Assembly: GCF_003025555.1 (NCBI RefSeq)
Contig: NZ_PYMH01000009.1
Location: 62,001-126,000 of the forward strand
Direction of reading: 5' to 3'
Length of the DNA stretch: 64,000 bases
Origin: Photobacterium lutimaris
GTDB lineage: Bacteria; Pseudomonadota; Gammaproteobacteria; Enterobacterales; Vibrionaceae
Below, one piece after another: positions 16,339-24,950 of the stretch (within the stretch, counting starts at the first letter, position 1; each line of letters opens with the position of its first letter). The notes under the pieces were generated by a model. The model did no database searches and had not been told where the DNA came from. It worked only from the letters and a program-made list of their open reading frames with translations. A program made the translations under genes and the position numbers.

Positions 16339-17688
16339 TTAGAGGAAAGGTCCCCAGGACGGAGCCCTTACACGCCCATTAGTAGCAGGTAATCTTGCCT
16401 TAAATCGCCCATCAATCGACACTAATGACAGCTCGTTAGACTTGTTATTAACCGAACTGTAAATCACCATGCCACCATTTGGCGAGATGCTTGGTGATTC
16501 ATCCAAAAATGTCTTGGTCAGTACCTGCACGGCATTCGTTTTCAAGTCTTGTTTGGCAATGTTGTAGCCAGAATCAGACCTGTTCACCATCACCAGGAAC
16601 CGACCATCAGGCGTCAATTGACCACCGAGGTTCTGACTTCCTTGCCAAGTCAGGCGCTTAGTCGAACCGTCAGCTAAATTTACTCTATAAATCTGTGGGT
16701 TACCACCTCTGTCTGAGGTAAAAATTAAAGAGTCGCCGCTCGGATCCCAAAATGCTTCGGTATTGTTAGCTCGGCCACGGGTGATCTGCTTCAATTCCTT
16801 GGTTTCTAGGTCTTTAATGTAGATCTGCAAGCTACCGCTCTTTGATAGCACAATGGCCAATTTCTTGCCGTCTGGCGAGAAACGAGGGCTACCGTTGTGG
16901 CGAGGAAACGACGTCACCATCTCACGGGTACCCTTGTAGATATCCATAATGAAAATCTGTGCCTGCTGGTTCTCGAAACTGACATATGCCAACTTACTAC
17001 CATCAGGCGACCATGACGGAGACATCAAAGGCTGCTGGGATTTCAGCACCAAACGTTCGTTGAAGCCATCATAATCTGCGACACGCAGCTGGTACGGGTA
17101 TTGGGCTTTATCATCAATCACGACATAGGCGATTCGGGTCAGGAAGGCCCCTTTCTCACCCGTCAGATTTTCATACACGATATCGGAAATACGGTGCGCA
17201 TAATGACGTAGACGTGACTCTTTAACTGTCGCACGGTTATTAAGTAAAAGATGGTCTTTGGTCAACACCAACTCGCCATTCTCCAAGCCGCGGCTCTGAC
17301 CGCTGGTCAACTGGCCACGTACCACATCAATGAGCTGGTAGTGGATCACATAGTTGCCCTGCTCATTCATGGTCACCGTGCCGGTCACCAAAGCATCAAC
17401 CCCCATTGAGGTCCAGGCATTGTAATCCACCTGATCTTCACTAGAAGGCGTTTGCGGCATGTTACTGGTCGACACCGGTGAGAACTTACCGCTTCGACGG
17501 AGATCAGAAGCAATGACCGCTGAAATATCCGTCGGCATTTTACCGGCCCCTTCCCACTTGAAAGGAACGACACCGATCGGACGGGCAGAGTCCACCCCTT
17601 CAGTGATCACCAATTCCAGCTCTGCATGGGCGATTTGGCTGAAACTCAGCAACGCCACGCACAAACCCATTAACCAACGTTTCATCAT
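16339..17688 (-). CDS. tolB: Tol-Pal system protein TolB
   Basis: A 449-residue periplasmic protein with a signal peptide cleaved after about residue 22 (SQIAHA). The N-terminal alpha/beta domain is followed by a six-bladed beta-propeller whose repeats are visible as SPSWSPDGSKLAYVS, SPRFSPDGKKLAIVL, AFWDPSGDSLIFTSD and SPSISPNGGMVIYSS. TolB binds Pal and the TolA C-terminus. Two ATGs in tandem at the start (17688 and 17685); either gives a functional signal peptide. Confidence 0.97.
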   Translation of the reverse strand: MMKRWLMGLCVALLSFSQIAHAELELVITEGVDSARPIGVVPFKWEGAGKMPTDISAVIASDLRRSGKFSPVSTSNMPQTPSSEDQVDYNAWTSMGVDALVTGTVTMNEQGNYVIHYQLIDVVRGQLTSGQSRGLENGELVLTKDHLLLNNRATVKESRLRHYAHRISDIVYENLTGEKGAFLTRIAYVVIDDKAQYPYQLRVADYDGFNERLVLKSQQPLMSPSWSPDGSKLAYVSFENQQAQIFIMDIYKGTREMVTSFPRHNGSPRFSPDGKKLAIVLSKSGSLQIYIKDLETKELKQITRGRANNTEAFWDPSGDSLIFTSDRGGNPQIYRVNLADGSTKRLTWQGSQNLGGQLTPDGRFLVMVNRSDSGYNIAKQDLKTNAVQVLTKTFLDESPSISPNGGMVIYSSVNNKSNELSLVSIDGRFKARLPATNGRVRAPSWGPFL

Positions 17689-17698
17689 TACTCCTTCC

Positions 17699-18742
17699 TT
17701 ATTGCGGGCTTACTGTTAGTCTGATGTTGCGCAGCTGCTCTACAACCGCTGGGTCTTCCGGCATCGGGAACTGGCTCACTTTAACCACCGCGGCTCTCGC
17801 CGCCCGGCAAAGTGCACCGTCACCGCCATCTTCCGACGCTTCAAGAACCAAACCATTGCTCGACAAGCGCATGCGGATCACACACTCTTTGCCGATAAAG
17901 CTCTGTTCAACCAGCAGGTTCTGCTGGATCATCTGCCTATAGATAGCACCGTAGCGATCTCTTTCATCAGCGACAAACTGGCCGCGGGCACCACCACGCT
18001 GTTCAGATTCGGCTTCAAGGCCGGCAAACATGTCGTTTAGTGCCGCTTCCTGCTGACGCTGAGCTTCACGGGCTTCTGCCGCTTTGCGCTCGGCTTCCTT
18101 ACGGGCAGCCTCGGCCTTGCGCGCTGCTTCTTCCGCTTTTTTCTTCGCCGCTACCTGCGCCTTGCGTTCGGCTTCAGCCTTGACTGCTGCCGCTTCAGCT
18201 TGACGTGTGGCTTCCTCGGCCTTGCGTTGCTCGGCAACCTGGCGCTGACGTTCCTTTTCAGCTTTTCGTGCCGCTTCTTGTTTCACCTTGCGTTCGGCTT
18301 CTGCCTTGGCCGCTTGCTCTCGGGCAACACGTGCCGCCTCATCGGCTTTCCGCTTCTCTTCCGCCGCCTTACTTCGTTCAGCCGCCACTCGCTTACGCTC
18401 CTGTTCGGCTTCACGCGCTGCTTTTTCGGCTTTGAGTTTGTCCGCCTTAAGCTGACGTAAACGCTGCTCTTCTTCCCGACGCATTTTTTCCAATGCATCA
18501 GCTTGTTGCTCTAAACGCTTCAGCCTGTCTTGTTCGGCGGCTTTGGCCGCTTCACGTTGCTGGCGAATACGCTGCGCCTGCTGATTCACCAACGCAGGGT
18601 CTACCACCACCGCCTGAACGATGTTGCCCGACGGCTTCGGTTTTGTCATGACGAAATCCGATCCCCATAACAACATCACGACCAGTGAACCATGCATAAG
18701 TAACGAAATAATGAAGGCAGCACTGTAATCTTTCTTTTTCAT
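17699..18742 (-). CDS. tolA: Cell envelope integrity protein TolA
   Basis: A 347-residue inner-membrane protein in three domains: one N-terminal transmembrane helix (about 8-28, with the SLLMHGSLVV motif that contacts TolQR), a long Ala/Lys/Glu helical domain II (about 50-245, with repeated KAEAERK, AAKKKAEEAARKAE type units), and a globular domain III (about 255-347, with ECVIRMRLSSNG) that reaches Pal and TolB. The domain II repeats are prone to length variation. Part of the proton-driven Tol motor, 13 bases after tolR. Confidence 0.96.
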   Translation of the reverse strand: MKKKDYSAAFIISLLMHGSLVVMLLWGSDFVMTKPKPSGNIVQAVVVDPALVNQQAQRIRQQREAAKAAEQDRLKRLEQQADALEKMRREEEQRLRQLKADKLKAEKAAREAEQERKRVAAERSKAAEEKRKADEAARVAREQAAKAEAERKVKQEAARKAEKERQRQVAEQRKAEEATRQAEAAAVKAEAERKAQVAAKKKAEEAARKAEAARKEAERKAAEAREAQRQQEAALNDMFAGLEAESEQRGGARGQFVADERDRYGAIYRQMIQQNLLVEQSFIGKECVIRMRLSSNGLVLEASEDGGDGALCRAARAAVVKVSQFPMPEDPAVVEQLRNIRLTVSPQ

Positions 18743-18755
18743 CCTGCCTGCCTAC

Positions 18756-19202
18756 TTATTGCTCTAATGGCTCGGTCATCAGGCCTACCGACCCAACACC
18801 AGCTTGATTAAGGGCATCGAGGGTTTCGATGATATAGGCATAGGGAGCGCGCGCATCACCGCCTACCAGCACCGCAGACTCAGGGTTCAGTTGCAACTCG
18901 GCACGCACCCGGGTTAGCAGGTCATTAAGGCCAAGCCCGCGCTGCATTTCCCGGTCATCCACACTGATGCCGAGGTGACCATCTTGGCTGACCTCAACAA
19001 TAATTGGCGGCTTTTCGTTGTTCTCGCCGACCAGTTCCGCCGCGGTTTTAGCCGTGGTGGTACTCGGCAAGTCAACATCGACCCCCTGAGTAATGAACGG
19101 CGCTGTCACCATAAAGATGATTAACAATACGAACATTACATCGATATAAGGAACAACGTTGATCTCGCATGTAACTCTTCGCTTCTTCGGTTGATAAGCC
19201 AT
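18756..19202 (-). CDS. tolR: Tol-Pal proton channel subunit TolR
   Basis: A 148-residue ExbD/TolR family protein. A short cytoplasmic N-terminus leads to one transmembrane helix (about 17-36) that carries the essential proton-path Asp21 in YIDVMFVLLIIFM, followed by a periplasmic domain. It forms the motor with TolQ and energises TolA. Five bases after tolQ, so translation is probably coupled. Confidence 0.97.
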   Translation of the reverse strand: MAYQPKKRRVTCEINVVPYIDVMFVLLIIFMVTAPFITQGVDVDLPSTTTAKTAAELVGENNEKPPIIVEVSQDGHLGISVDDREMQRGLGLNDLLTRVRAELQLNPESAVLVGGDARAPYAYIIETLDALNQAGVGSVGLMTEPLEQ

Positions 19203-19207
19203 GCTAT

Positions 19208-19894
19208 TTACTCCTGGTGAGCAGCAAATGCCTGGCGGTGCAAGATGCTTGAAAACTCTTCCATAAAGGTCGCATACGAGTGCTCAAGCTTAGACACCTG
19301 GTTGGTCAGCTTATTGAAAAACATCACTGCAGGGATTGCCGCAAACAGGCCGATCGCCGTCGCAATCAATGATTCGGCAATACCCGGGGCAACCATTGCC
19401 AAGGTCGCTTGCTTCACGGCACCTAGGGCAATAAAGGCGTGCATGATCCCCCATACGGTACCGAATAGGCCAATATACGGGCTAATAGAACCGACTGTCG
19501 CCAAGAACGGCAAGTTGGTTTCAAGTTCTTCCACTTCACGGGAAAGTGCGACGCGCATCGCACGGCCTGCCCCTTCCATTACCGCCTCCGGCGCTTTGCC
19601 GTTGTTACGGTGTAAACGGGCAAACTCTTTAAAACCGGCATGGAAGATTTGTTCGGTACCGGTCAGGCTATCTTTTCGCGCCTCGACTTCTTGGTAAAGC
19701 TGCGACAAGTCAACACCAGACCAAAAACGGTCTTCGAAGCGGTCCACATGATTTTTTGCCTGCGACAAGACTTGGGATCGTTTAATGATCATTGCCCAAG
19801 ACGTGACCGACATACCCATCAAAATGAGTACAACAGCCTTACCCAGCAGGCTCGCCTGTAGGAAAAGATCTAAAATCGAAAGTTCAGCAGTCAC
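19208..19894 (-). CDS. tolQ: Tol-Pal proton channel subunit TolQ
   Basis: A 228-residue MotA/TolQ/ExbB family protein with three transmembrane helices (about 12-35, 135-155, 170-192); the conserved PYIGLFGTVWGIMHAF and LIATAIGLFAAIPAV stretches are present. It forms the pentameric part of the Tol motor with TolR. The start is GTG, whose bases overlap the ybgC stop as GTGA (19894-19891), a clear case of translational coupling. Confidence 0.96.
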   Translation of the reverse strand: MTAELSILDLFLQASLLGKAVVLILMGMSVTSWAMIIKRSQVLSQAKNHVDRFEDRFWSGVDLSQLYQEVEARKDSLTGTEQIFHAGFKEFARLHRNNGKAPEAVMEGAGRAMRVALSREVEELETNLPFLATVGSISPYIGLFGTVWGIMHAFIALGAVKQATLAMVAPGIAESLIATAIGLFAAIPAVMFFNKLTNQVSKLEHSYATFMEEFSSILHRQAFAAHQE

Positions 19895-20304
19895 TTAGTT
19901 ATCTCCGATAAAATATGCTCTGGGATCTTGATAGGTTTCAACGTATCGGGGTGGACACAGGCTACCTGAATTGATGCACTACACAAGGTTTGCCCATTAT
20001 TGTTAACTAAAACCTGACAAAATTCGATTGATGCCCGGCGTATAGTATTAGGCCAAGTTCGAACAATAAGCTGCTCATCCAATTTGGCGCCTTTGAGGTA
20101 GTCAACCTCCATATGTCTGACAACAAAACTGACTTTTTCGGCGAACAAGTCGTTAAGACTGACACCGACGTGGCGGAAGAGTTCCGTCCTCGCCCGCTCA
20201 AAAAACTTAATATAGTTAGCATGATAAACCAGGCCGCCTACGTCCGTATCTTCGTAGTAGACCCTAATCGGCCATTCAAATGGGTACTCTTCGGTCATTA
20301 TCAT
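19891..20304 (-). CDS. ybgC: Acyl-CoA thioesterase YbgC (tol-pal associated)
   Basis: A 137-residue hotdog-fold thioesterase of the 4-hydroxybenzoyl-CoA thioesterase type. The active-site segment YYEDTDVGGLVYHANYIKFF has the catalytic Asp21. It heads the tol-pal operon and is thought to act in phospholipid metabolism at the inner membrane. ATG 20304 or ATG 20298 may be used (ATGATAATG); an AAGGTTGGA site lies just before. The MITE-like element ends only 24 bases upstream of this start, so the operon promoter must lie in or beyond it. Confidence 0.95.
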   Translation of the reverse strand: MIMTEEYPFEWPIRVYYEDTDVGGLVYHANYIKFFERARTELFRHVGVSLNDLFAEKVSFVVRHMEVDYLKGAKLDEQLIVRTWPNTIRRASIEFCQVLVNNNGQTLCSASIQVACVHPDTLKPIKIPEHILSEITK

Positions 20305-20327
20305 TCCAACCTTGGTTTTCTATCACT

Positions 20328-20592
20328 TATACCCAAGCTACTTCAAGATGCAGGTTCAGCGAGAATTTATAAGCTTATAGACGAGGCATTGTTTAGATGA
20401 TCTAGTGGTTCTAAATCGAAAAACAATAACGCTGTATATGAGCTTAGAAAACTCGCCCTTTGGGAGGGTGTCAGCGCATTCACTCCTTCGTTGAAGCTTT
20501 TTAAAAGGGAATGCCATTCCTGCAAACCTTCGCCTTGTATTGAATGCGCTGACATCCCTCTGAATCCTGCACCTTGATGTAACTTGGGTATA
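20328..20592. mobile_element. 265-base MITE-like element with terminal inverted repeats
   Basis: Left end 20328-20354 (TATACCCAAGCTACTTCAAG and on) matches the reverse complement of the right end (to 20592) at 24 of 27 positions. An inner inverted repeat of 19-20 bases (20464-20482 with 20541-20560; core TGTCAGCGCATTCA) lies inside. It encodes no transposase and no credible ORF, so it would be non-autonomous. Two shorter relatives lie at 29886-29962 and 31958-32004. Repeats starting TATACCCAAG are, as far as I recall, common between genes in Vibrionaceae; that part is memory, not shown here. Confidence 0.75.
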
Positions 20593-20762
20593 TGCCAATG
20601 TATTTAGGCTTTTACTCAGTCGCTTACTATACCTAACTTGGCTACCCGATTGGAATCATGCATTGCGAGTAAACCTGCTGAGTTTTACGTTTTGATGACT
20701 TTATCACTCCCTATCATCCATTGTCGGTACGTTATCTGCATATATTTTATCCAGATATAAAA

Positions 20763-20796
20763 AAACAGCCCATTGCTTAATTGCAATGGGCTGTTT
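20763..20796. terminator. Terminator of the cydABX-ybgE operon
   Basis: Perfect 14-bp stem (20763-20776 with 20783-20796) with a 6-base loop and an A-run to its left that gives a U-tract on the minus strand. Between this and ybgC, apart from the MITE, 20593-20762 shows nothing recognisable. Confidence 0.88.
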
Positions 20797-20842
20797 CAAT
20801 TGTGTATTTTTGTGTCAGCGTGAGTAATTTTGCATCAACCCG

Positions 20843-21145
20843 TTACATTAACCGCAGAAACAAAATATACGCCAATATCGGCAACGAAAAGTACGGGGTG
20901 AAGAACACCTGCCAGTACCAATGGCGAGGCACAAAGCCAACGCCGAAGACCATCGCGGCACACGTTGCCCATATCAGGGCTGGCGAGATAATCGGTCCGA
21001 ATCCGCCAATCGCCTGAGCGAAGAGTGTGGGTTCCCACACCACCAGTCCTGCCGATGCCAATGACATCAGCAGTGCCACTAAGCGCAGCAGACCAACGTC
21101 TACCCACTGGTGGACACGCTTCACCCAGTGATTGAGGTTACTCAC
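20843..21145 (-). CDS. ybgE: Cyd operon protein YbgE
   Basis: A 100-residue inner-membrane protein with three hydrophobic segments, the last protein of the cytochrome bd operon (E. coli 97 aa). The start is GTG 21145, with an AGAGGAT ribosome site, inside the end of cydX; the two genes overlap by 8 bases. An ATG further upstream in frame (21226) would need a non-membrane N-extension wholly inside cydX, so it is rejected. The precise role of YbgE is not known. Confidence 0.88.
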   Translation of the reverse strand: MSNLNHWVKRVHQWVDVGLLRLVALLMSLASAGLVVWEPTLFAQAIGGFGPIISPALIWATCAAMVFGVGFVPRHWYWQVFFTPYFSLPILAYILFLRLM

Positions 21146-21251
21146 CGATATCCTCTTTATCCATATTTTCTGTCGCTTCAAGCCACAGCGCGTTGATGAT
21201 TCCGAATGAGCAGGCAAGAAGCACACCCAGGATCCAAGCGAAATACCACAT
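21138..21251 (-). CDS. cydX: Cytochrome bd oxidase small subunit CydX
   Basis: A 37-residue single-helix protein beginning MWYFAWILGVLLACSFGIIN, the hallmark of CydX (YbgT), which stabilises the haem groups of cytochrome bd. It is too short for routine ORF calling. It begins 12 bases after cydB with a GGAGACAG site and ends inside ybgE. The charged tail (ENMDKEDIGE) is longer than needed for function and is typical of vibrio CydX. Confidence 0.96.
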   Translation of the reverse strand: MWYFAWILGVLLACSFGIINALWLEATENMDKEDIGE

Positions 21252-21262
21252 AGTCTGTCTCC

Positions 21263-22399
21263 TTAGTACAGTGAGTTCTTGTTCTCTTCAATATATTGCG
21301 TATCAAGACGGCCAAACATCTTGTAGTAACACCAAGACGTGTACGCCAAGATAATTGGAACCATCACCGCTGCGACGCCTGTCATGATGTTCAGCGTCAG
21401 CTCAGAAGAGGTAGCATCCCACATGGTCAGGCTGTGACCCGGGATCAGGCTTGAAGGCATGATGAACGGGAACAGGGCAAAACCCGCCGTCAAGATCACA
21501 CCCGCCATCGTCAGGCTCGATGTAACAAAGGCCAGCGCACCACGGTTGGCACGAGAACAAAGCACAGTCAGTACAGGCATCGCGACAGCCAAAAGCGGTG
21601 CAATCCATAATAGCGGATACGCATCGAAGTTATTAAATAGCGCACCGGTCTGACGAACAACCTCTTTCGTCAGCGGATTTGATGGTGCATCTTTAATAAT
21701 TTCAGATGTAATCACATAACCTTCAATGCTCTGAGCCCAAAGACCAGCAATAGCAAAACAAACCGCCGTACCCACAGAAGTCAGCATCGCTACGCGACGA
21801 GCACGCTCACGGATGGCATCGGTCGTTTTCATCTGTAGGTATGCAGCCCCTTGGGTCGTGATCATCAGGATGCTCACGATACCGCATAGCAGGGCAAACG
21901 GGTTCAGCAGACCAAAGAACGATCCTTTATAAGTCGGGATCAGGAACTCGTTCAGCTCAAATGGTACACCTTGCATCAGGTTGCCAAATGCCACACCGAA
22001 GATAACAGGCGGAACGAAGCTACCGACGAAGATGGCTTTATCCCACGCTTCACGCCATTTTGGGTCTTCAATCTTTGAACGGTAGTCAAAACCGATCGGA
22101 CGAAGCCAAAGTGCTGCTAGTGTAATGATCATGGCAAAGTAGAAGCCAGAGAACGCGGTTGCGTAAACCAATGGCCACGCCGCAAACAGCGCACCACCTG
22201 CGGTGATCAGCCAAACTTGGTTACCATCCCAGTGAGGGGCAATCGAGTTAATCATTACTCGGCGTTCGCTGTCTGTCTTACCGATAATACGGGACAGTAC
22301 ACCGACACCCATGTCAAAACCATCGGTGACGGCGAAACCGATGCATAGCACACCGATCAACGCCCACCAGATAAATCGCAATACTTCATATTCAAACAT
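21263..22399 (-). CDS. cydB: Cytochrome bd ubiquinol oxidase subunit II
   Basis: A 378-residue integral membrane protein, the length of E. coli CydB (379 aa). It begins MFEYEVLRFIWWALIGVLCIGFAVTDGFDMGVG, the family N-terminus, with eight or nine helices in all and the GLLNPFALLCG motif mid-protein. It forms the heterodimer with CydA in the high-affinity terminal oxidase used at low oxygen. Lies 17 bases after cydA. Confidence 0.97.
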   Translation of the reverse strand: MFEYEVLRFIWWALIGVLCIGFAVTDGFDMGVGVLSRIIGKTDSERRVMINSIAPHWDGNQVWLITAGGALFAAWPLVYATAFSGFYFAMIITLAALWLRPIGFDYRSKIEDPKWREAWDKAIFVGSFVPPVIFGVAFGNLMQGVPFELNEFLIPTYKGSFFGLLNPFALLCGIVSILMITTQGAAYLQMKTTDAIRERARRVAMLTSVGTAVCFAIAGLWAQSIEGYVITSEIIKDAPSNPLTKEVVRQTGALFNNFDAYPLLWIAPLLAVAMPVLTVLCSRANRGALAFVTSSLTMAGVILTAGFALFPFIMPSSLIPGHSLTMWDATSSELTLNIMTGVAAVMVPIILAYTSWCYYKMFGRLDTQYIEENKNSLY

Positions 22400-22416
22400 T
22401 GCTTAACTCTCCCTGA

Positions 22417-24003
22417 TTATGCTTCAACCTGACGCGATACCACATTCTGTGGTGCATCATTAGTTTCAAAGTGGTAGCGGCCAGTTTTCAGGCTGCTAGG
22501 ACCTAGACGAGCAAACTTGATCATCAGGTACAATTCAGCAATCAGGAACACTGTGTACAGTGCAATAATTGCCAGCAAAGAAGTGATGATGTCTGACGGT
22601 GTCAGGTTAGACACAGCCATCGACACCGGTAGAATTTCACCAACCGCCCATGGTTGACGACCATATTCGGCAACAAACCAGCCGGCTTCTACTGCAATCC
22701 AAGGTAGTGGTAGACCGTATAGCGCGGCTTTCAGTACCCATTTGTTATCAGTGATCTTATGACGGCAAGACTGAACAAATGCCGCACCGATAATACCCAG
22801 CATCAGGAAGCCACACGCCACCATGATACGGAAGCTCCAAAATAGCGGCCATACTGTTGGGATAGAATCATCGGCAGCACGCGCAATGTCTTCTTCTGTC
22901 GCATCAACAACGTTGTCAGCATAAGGCTTAACCAGGAAGCCATAGCCCAGATCATGCTTAACCTCATCGAACGCGGCAATGTTTTCCGGTGTCTTATCAC
23001 CAGCACGCAGTTTCTCAAGTAGGCCATAAGCAATCATACCGTTACGGATACGCTCTTCGTGCTCGGCTTTCAGGTCGCGTAGGCCTGTTACTTCAGTGTC
23101 GAAAGAACGCGTTGCGATAATACCCATTACGTAAGGGATCTTGATCGCATAATCTGTTTCCATGGTCTCCTGATTTGGAATACCAAACAGCGTGAAGGCA
23201 GCTGGCGCTTCTTCTGTATGCCATTCCGCTTCAATCGCGGCTAGTTTGGTTTTTTGAACGTCGCCTAGCTCGTAGCCTGATTCGTCACCCAGTACGATTA
23301 CAGATAAGATAGATGCCATACCGAATGCCGCAGCAATCGCGAATGAACGGCGCGCAAAAGCAATATCGCGACCTTTAAGCAAGTAGTAAGAACTGATAGC
23401 CAGTACGAACATCGCGCCGGTTACGTAACCAGATGCAACAGTGTGAACGAATTTCACCTGTGCAACCGGGTTAAGTACCACTTCTGCAAAACTTACCATT
23501 TCCATACGCATGGTTTCGAAGTTGAACTCTGCACCTACAGGGTTCTGCATCCAACCGTTAGCAACAAGAATCCATAGCGCCGAGAAGTTAGAGCCAAGAG
23601 CCACTAGCCAAGTCACAGCAAGGTGCTGACGCTTGGATAGACGATCCCAACCAAAGAAGAACAGGCCGACTAGAGTAGATTCAAGGAAGAAAGCGATAAG
23701 TGCTTCGATAGCCAGTGGCGCACCGAAAATATCACCTACGTAGTGGGAGTAGTATGCCCAGTTTGTGCCAAACTGGAACTCCATGGTAAGACCCGTGGAA
23801 ACACCCAGGGCAAAGTTAATGGCAAAAAGCTTACCCCAGAACTTGGTCATGTCCTTGTAGATTTGCTTTCCAGTCATTACGTAAACCGACTCCATGATGG
23901 CTAGCAGGAAAGCCATACCGAGAGTCAGTGGGACGAACAAAAAGTGATACATCGCAGTTAATGCGAACTGTAACCGCGATAGTTCGACGATATCAGTGAA
24001 CAT
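22417..24003 (-). CDS. cydA: Cytochrome bd ubiquinol oxidase subunit I
   Basis: A 528-residue protein from ATG 24003 (start MFTDIVELSRLQFALTAMYH; E. coli 522 aa). A GAAGGAG ribosome site fixes this start; an in-frame ATG 45 bases upstream is spurious. His20 corresponds to the haem b595 ligand. The quinol-binding Q-loop with KLAAIEAEWHTEEAPA is present, and about nine helices can be read. CydA carries haems b558, b595 and d and oxidises ubiquinol, reducing O2 to water. FNR-like and ArcA-like sites upstream fit low-oxygen control. Confidence 0.97.
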   Translation of the reverse strand: MFTDIVELSRLQFALTAMYHFLFVPLTLGMAFLLAIMESVYVMTGKQIYKDMTKFWGKLFAINFALGVSTGLTMEFQFGTNWAYYSHYVGDIFGAPLAIEALIAFFLESTLVGLFFFGWDRLSKRQHLAVTWLVALGSNFSALWILVANGWMQNPVGAEFNFETMRMEMVSFAEVVLNPVAQVKFVHTVASGYVTGAMFVLAISSYYLLKGRDIAFARRSFAIAAAFGMASILSVIVLGDESGYELGDVQKTKLAAIEAEWHTEEAPAAFTLFGIPNQETMETDYAIKIPYVMGIIATRSFDTEVTGLRDLKAEHEERIRNGMIAYGLLEKLRAGDKTPENIAAFDEVKHDLGYGFLVKPYADNVVDATEEDIARAADDSIPTVWPLFWSFRIMVACGFLMLGIIGAAFVQSCRHKITDNKWVLKAALYGLPLPWIAVEAGWFVAEYGRQPWAVGEILPVSMAVSNLTPSDIITSLLAIIALYTVFLIAELYLMIKFARLGPSSLKTGRYHFETNDAPQNVVSRQVEA

Positions 24004-24172
24004 TGAGAACTCCTTCTTTCGCCAGGCTGACTGACGACAGTACAACACCGTGCACTTATGGTTGGGCTTAGCAAAATGTAGCCAAACGTCGTCGCAATTT
24101 TGTCACCTTCCTGGTTGCCATCATTGTATTTATTAACGGCATCCTTGATATGTTGCGACACTGTACCAAATT

Positions 24173-24190
24173 AGTTAATTTGTTGTTAAG
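24173..24190. promoter_or_regulatory. ArcA-type direct repeat upstream of cydA
   Basis: Two GTTAA repeats (24174-24178 and 24185-24189) exactly 11 bases apart, the preferred spacing of ArcA direct repeats, 170 bases upstream of the cydA start. ArcA is the known activator of cydAB in related bacteria; binding here is inferred. Confidence 0.5.
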
Positions 24191-24265
24191 CTACAGCTAA
24201 TAAAGTCATTGCTAATATTACTGACATTCGCTCTCGGGCTCAATGGATTTATCGCACAATTTGCT

Positions 24266-24279
24266 TTGATAAATATCAA
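24266..24279. promoter_or_regulatory. FNR box upstream of cydA
   Basis: TTGAT-AAAT-ATCAA, a perfect match to the FNR consensus TTGAT-N4-ATCAA, about 263 bases upstream of the cydA start. It could serve cydA or the small transcript on the plus strand. Confidence 0.65.
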
Positions 24280-24315
24280 TAAACCCCGCTCATTTATTAA
24301 CCACCCGCATCTTGA

Positions 24316-24329
24316 TTGACCCAGATCAA
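24316..24329. promoter_or_regulatory. Second FNR-like box
   Basis: TTGAC-CCAG-ATCAA, one mismatch from the FNR consensus, 50 bases from the first box. Confidence 0.5.
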
Positions 24330-24621
24330 ACTATTACCATCCGTTTAGGACACTGAAAGCAAGAGAATAAAACGTCGGTTTTTTAAATCTTCGACCGCCC
24401 TATTCATGCCACTTCACATTCTGTTTTATCCCTTCATATTTTGGCTGGTTATCCTTAGAAAAAAGAGGATTGAATATACTTGAACGGGTTATTAAGCCAC
24501 CAGCATTCATCATCCATTGCTGAAAAATCAGTAGGTACAGTCACTAATAGGCACATATTCGAATTAGATTAAGTAATCCGAAATTTAAATTTAATTCGCT
24601 TTTGGCGAAGTGAAAAACATC

Positions 24622-24627
24622 TATAAT
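24622..24627 (+). promoter_or_regulatory. Possible -10 element of the small-ORF transcript
   Basis: TATAAT, an exact -10 hexamer, about 104 bases upstream of the 24-codon ORF. No good -35 is present at 16-18 bases (best is GCTTTT), so it may need an activator. Confidence 0.35.
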
Positions 24628-24648
24628 CAGCCCCAGAAACAGATAAAG

Positions 24649-24703
24649 CCGCCCAGAGACTAAAAGTCCTCTTTTTGGCGGGTTGTAGGCTGTTTCCCCA
24701 ACC
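24649..24703 (+). ncRNA. Folded 5' leader of the 24-residue small ORF
   Basis: Two stacked hairpins on the plus strand: CCGCC (24649-24653) with GGCGG (24677-24681), continued inside by AGAGACT with AGT-C-CTCT, then GGTTG (24681-24685) with CAACC (24699-24703). They end 28 bases before the ATG. Together with the ORF and the terminator at 24951 this looks like one short transcript. Confidence 0.4.
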
Positions 24704-24730
24704 ACATTGATTTAGATTGAGGAAGTAGAT

Positions 24731-24805
24731 ATGGCTCGTTTTTTTGAAAAAATCATTGCGCTTTACCAACCAAGCTTTGCTGAAATGTATAAAAGCAACT
24801 ACTAA
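24731..24805 (+). CDS. Predicted 24-residue small protein
   Basis: ATG 24731 has a near-ideal GAGGAAG ribosome site five bases upstream and opens 24 codons starting MARFFEKIIALYQPSFAEMY and ending in an Asn-Tyr pair, then TAA. The peptide is amphipathic with no long hydrophobic run, so it is probably not a membrane span. No family is recognised. It lies on the plus strand between cydA and ruvB, both on the minus strand, with a TATAAT and folded leader upstream and a strong terminator at 24951. It could also be the coding part of a dual-function small RNA; that is inference. Confidence 0.55.
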   Translation: MARFFEKIIALYQPSFAEMYKSNY

Positions 24806-24950
24806 AAAGCGCTCACAAAGCAACCAAACGCTACAGCGACTGCAAAAGATACGATATTTTTTGTCTGTAAGATGCACTTGATATGTCACAGACTTGTAAC
24901 GATAGAAACAGCAGTTAAACAAAAATCGGTTGTGCTAGGTGTTAAAAACA

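Noticed and set aside
18000..18640. Repeat array in tolA
   Set aside because: The short repeats encode the Ala/Lys/Glu helix of TolA domain II and need no other explanation.
20593..20760. Possible RNA gene next to the MITE
   Set aside because: No tRNA, hairpin or promoter pattern was found.
24569..24922. 117-codon ORF on the minus strand between cydA and ruvB
   Set aside because: Composition is random-looking (many Cys, Phe, Arg, Ser), there is no ribosome site or family, and it runs antisense through the better-supported small ORF and its terminator side.
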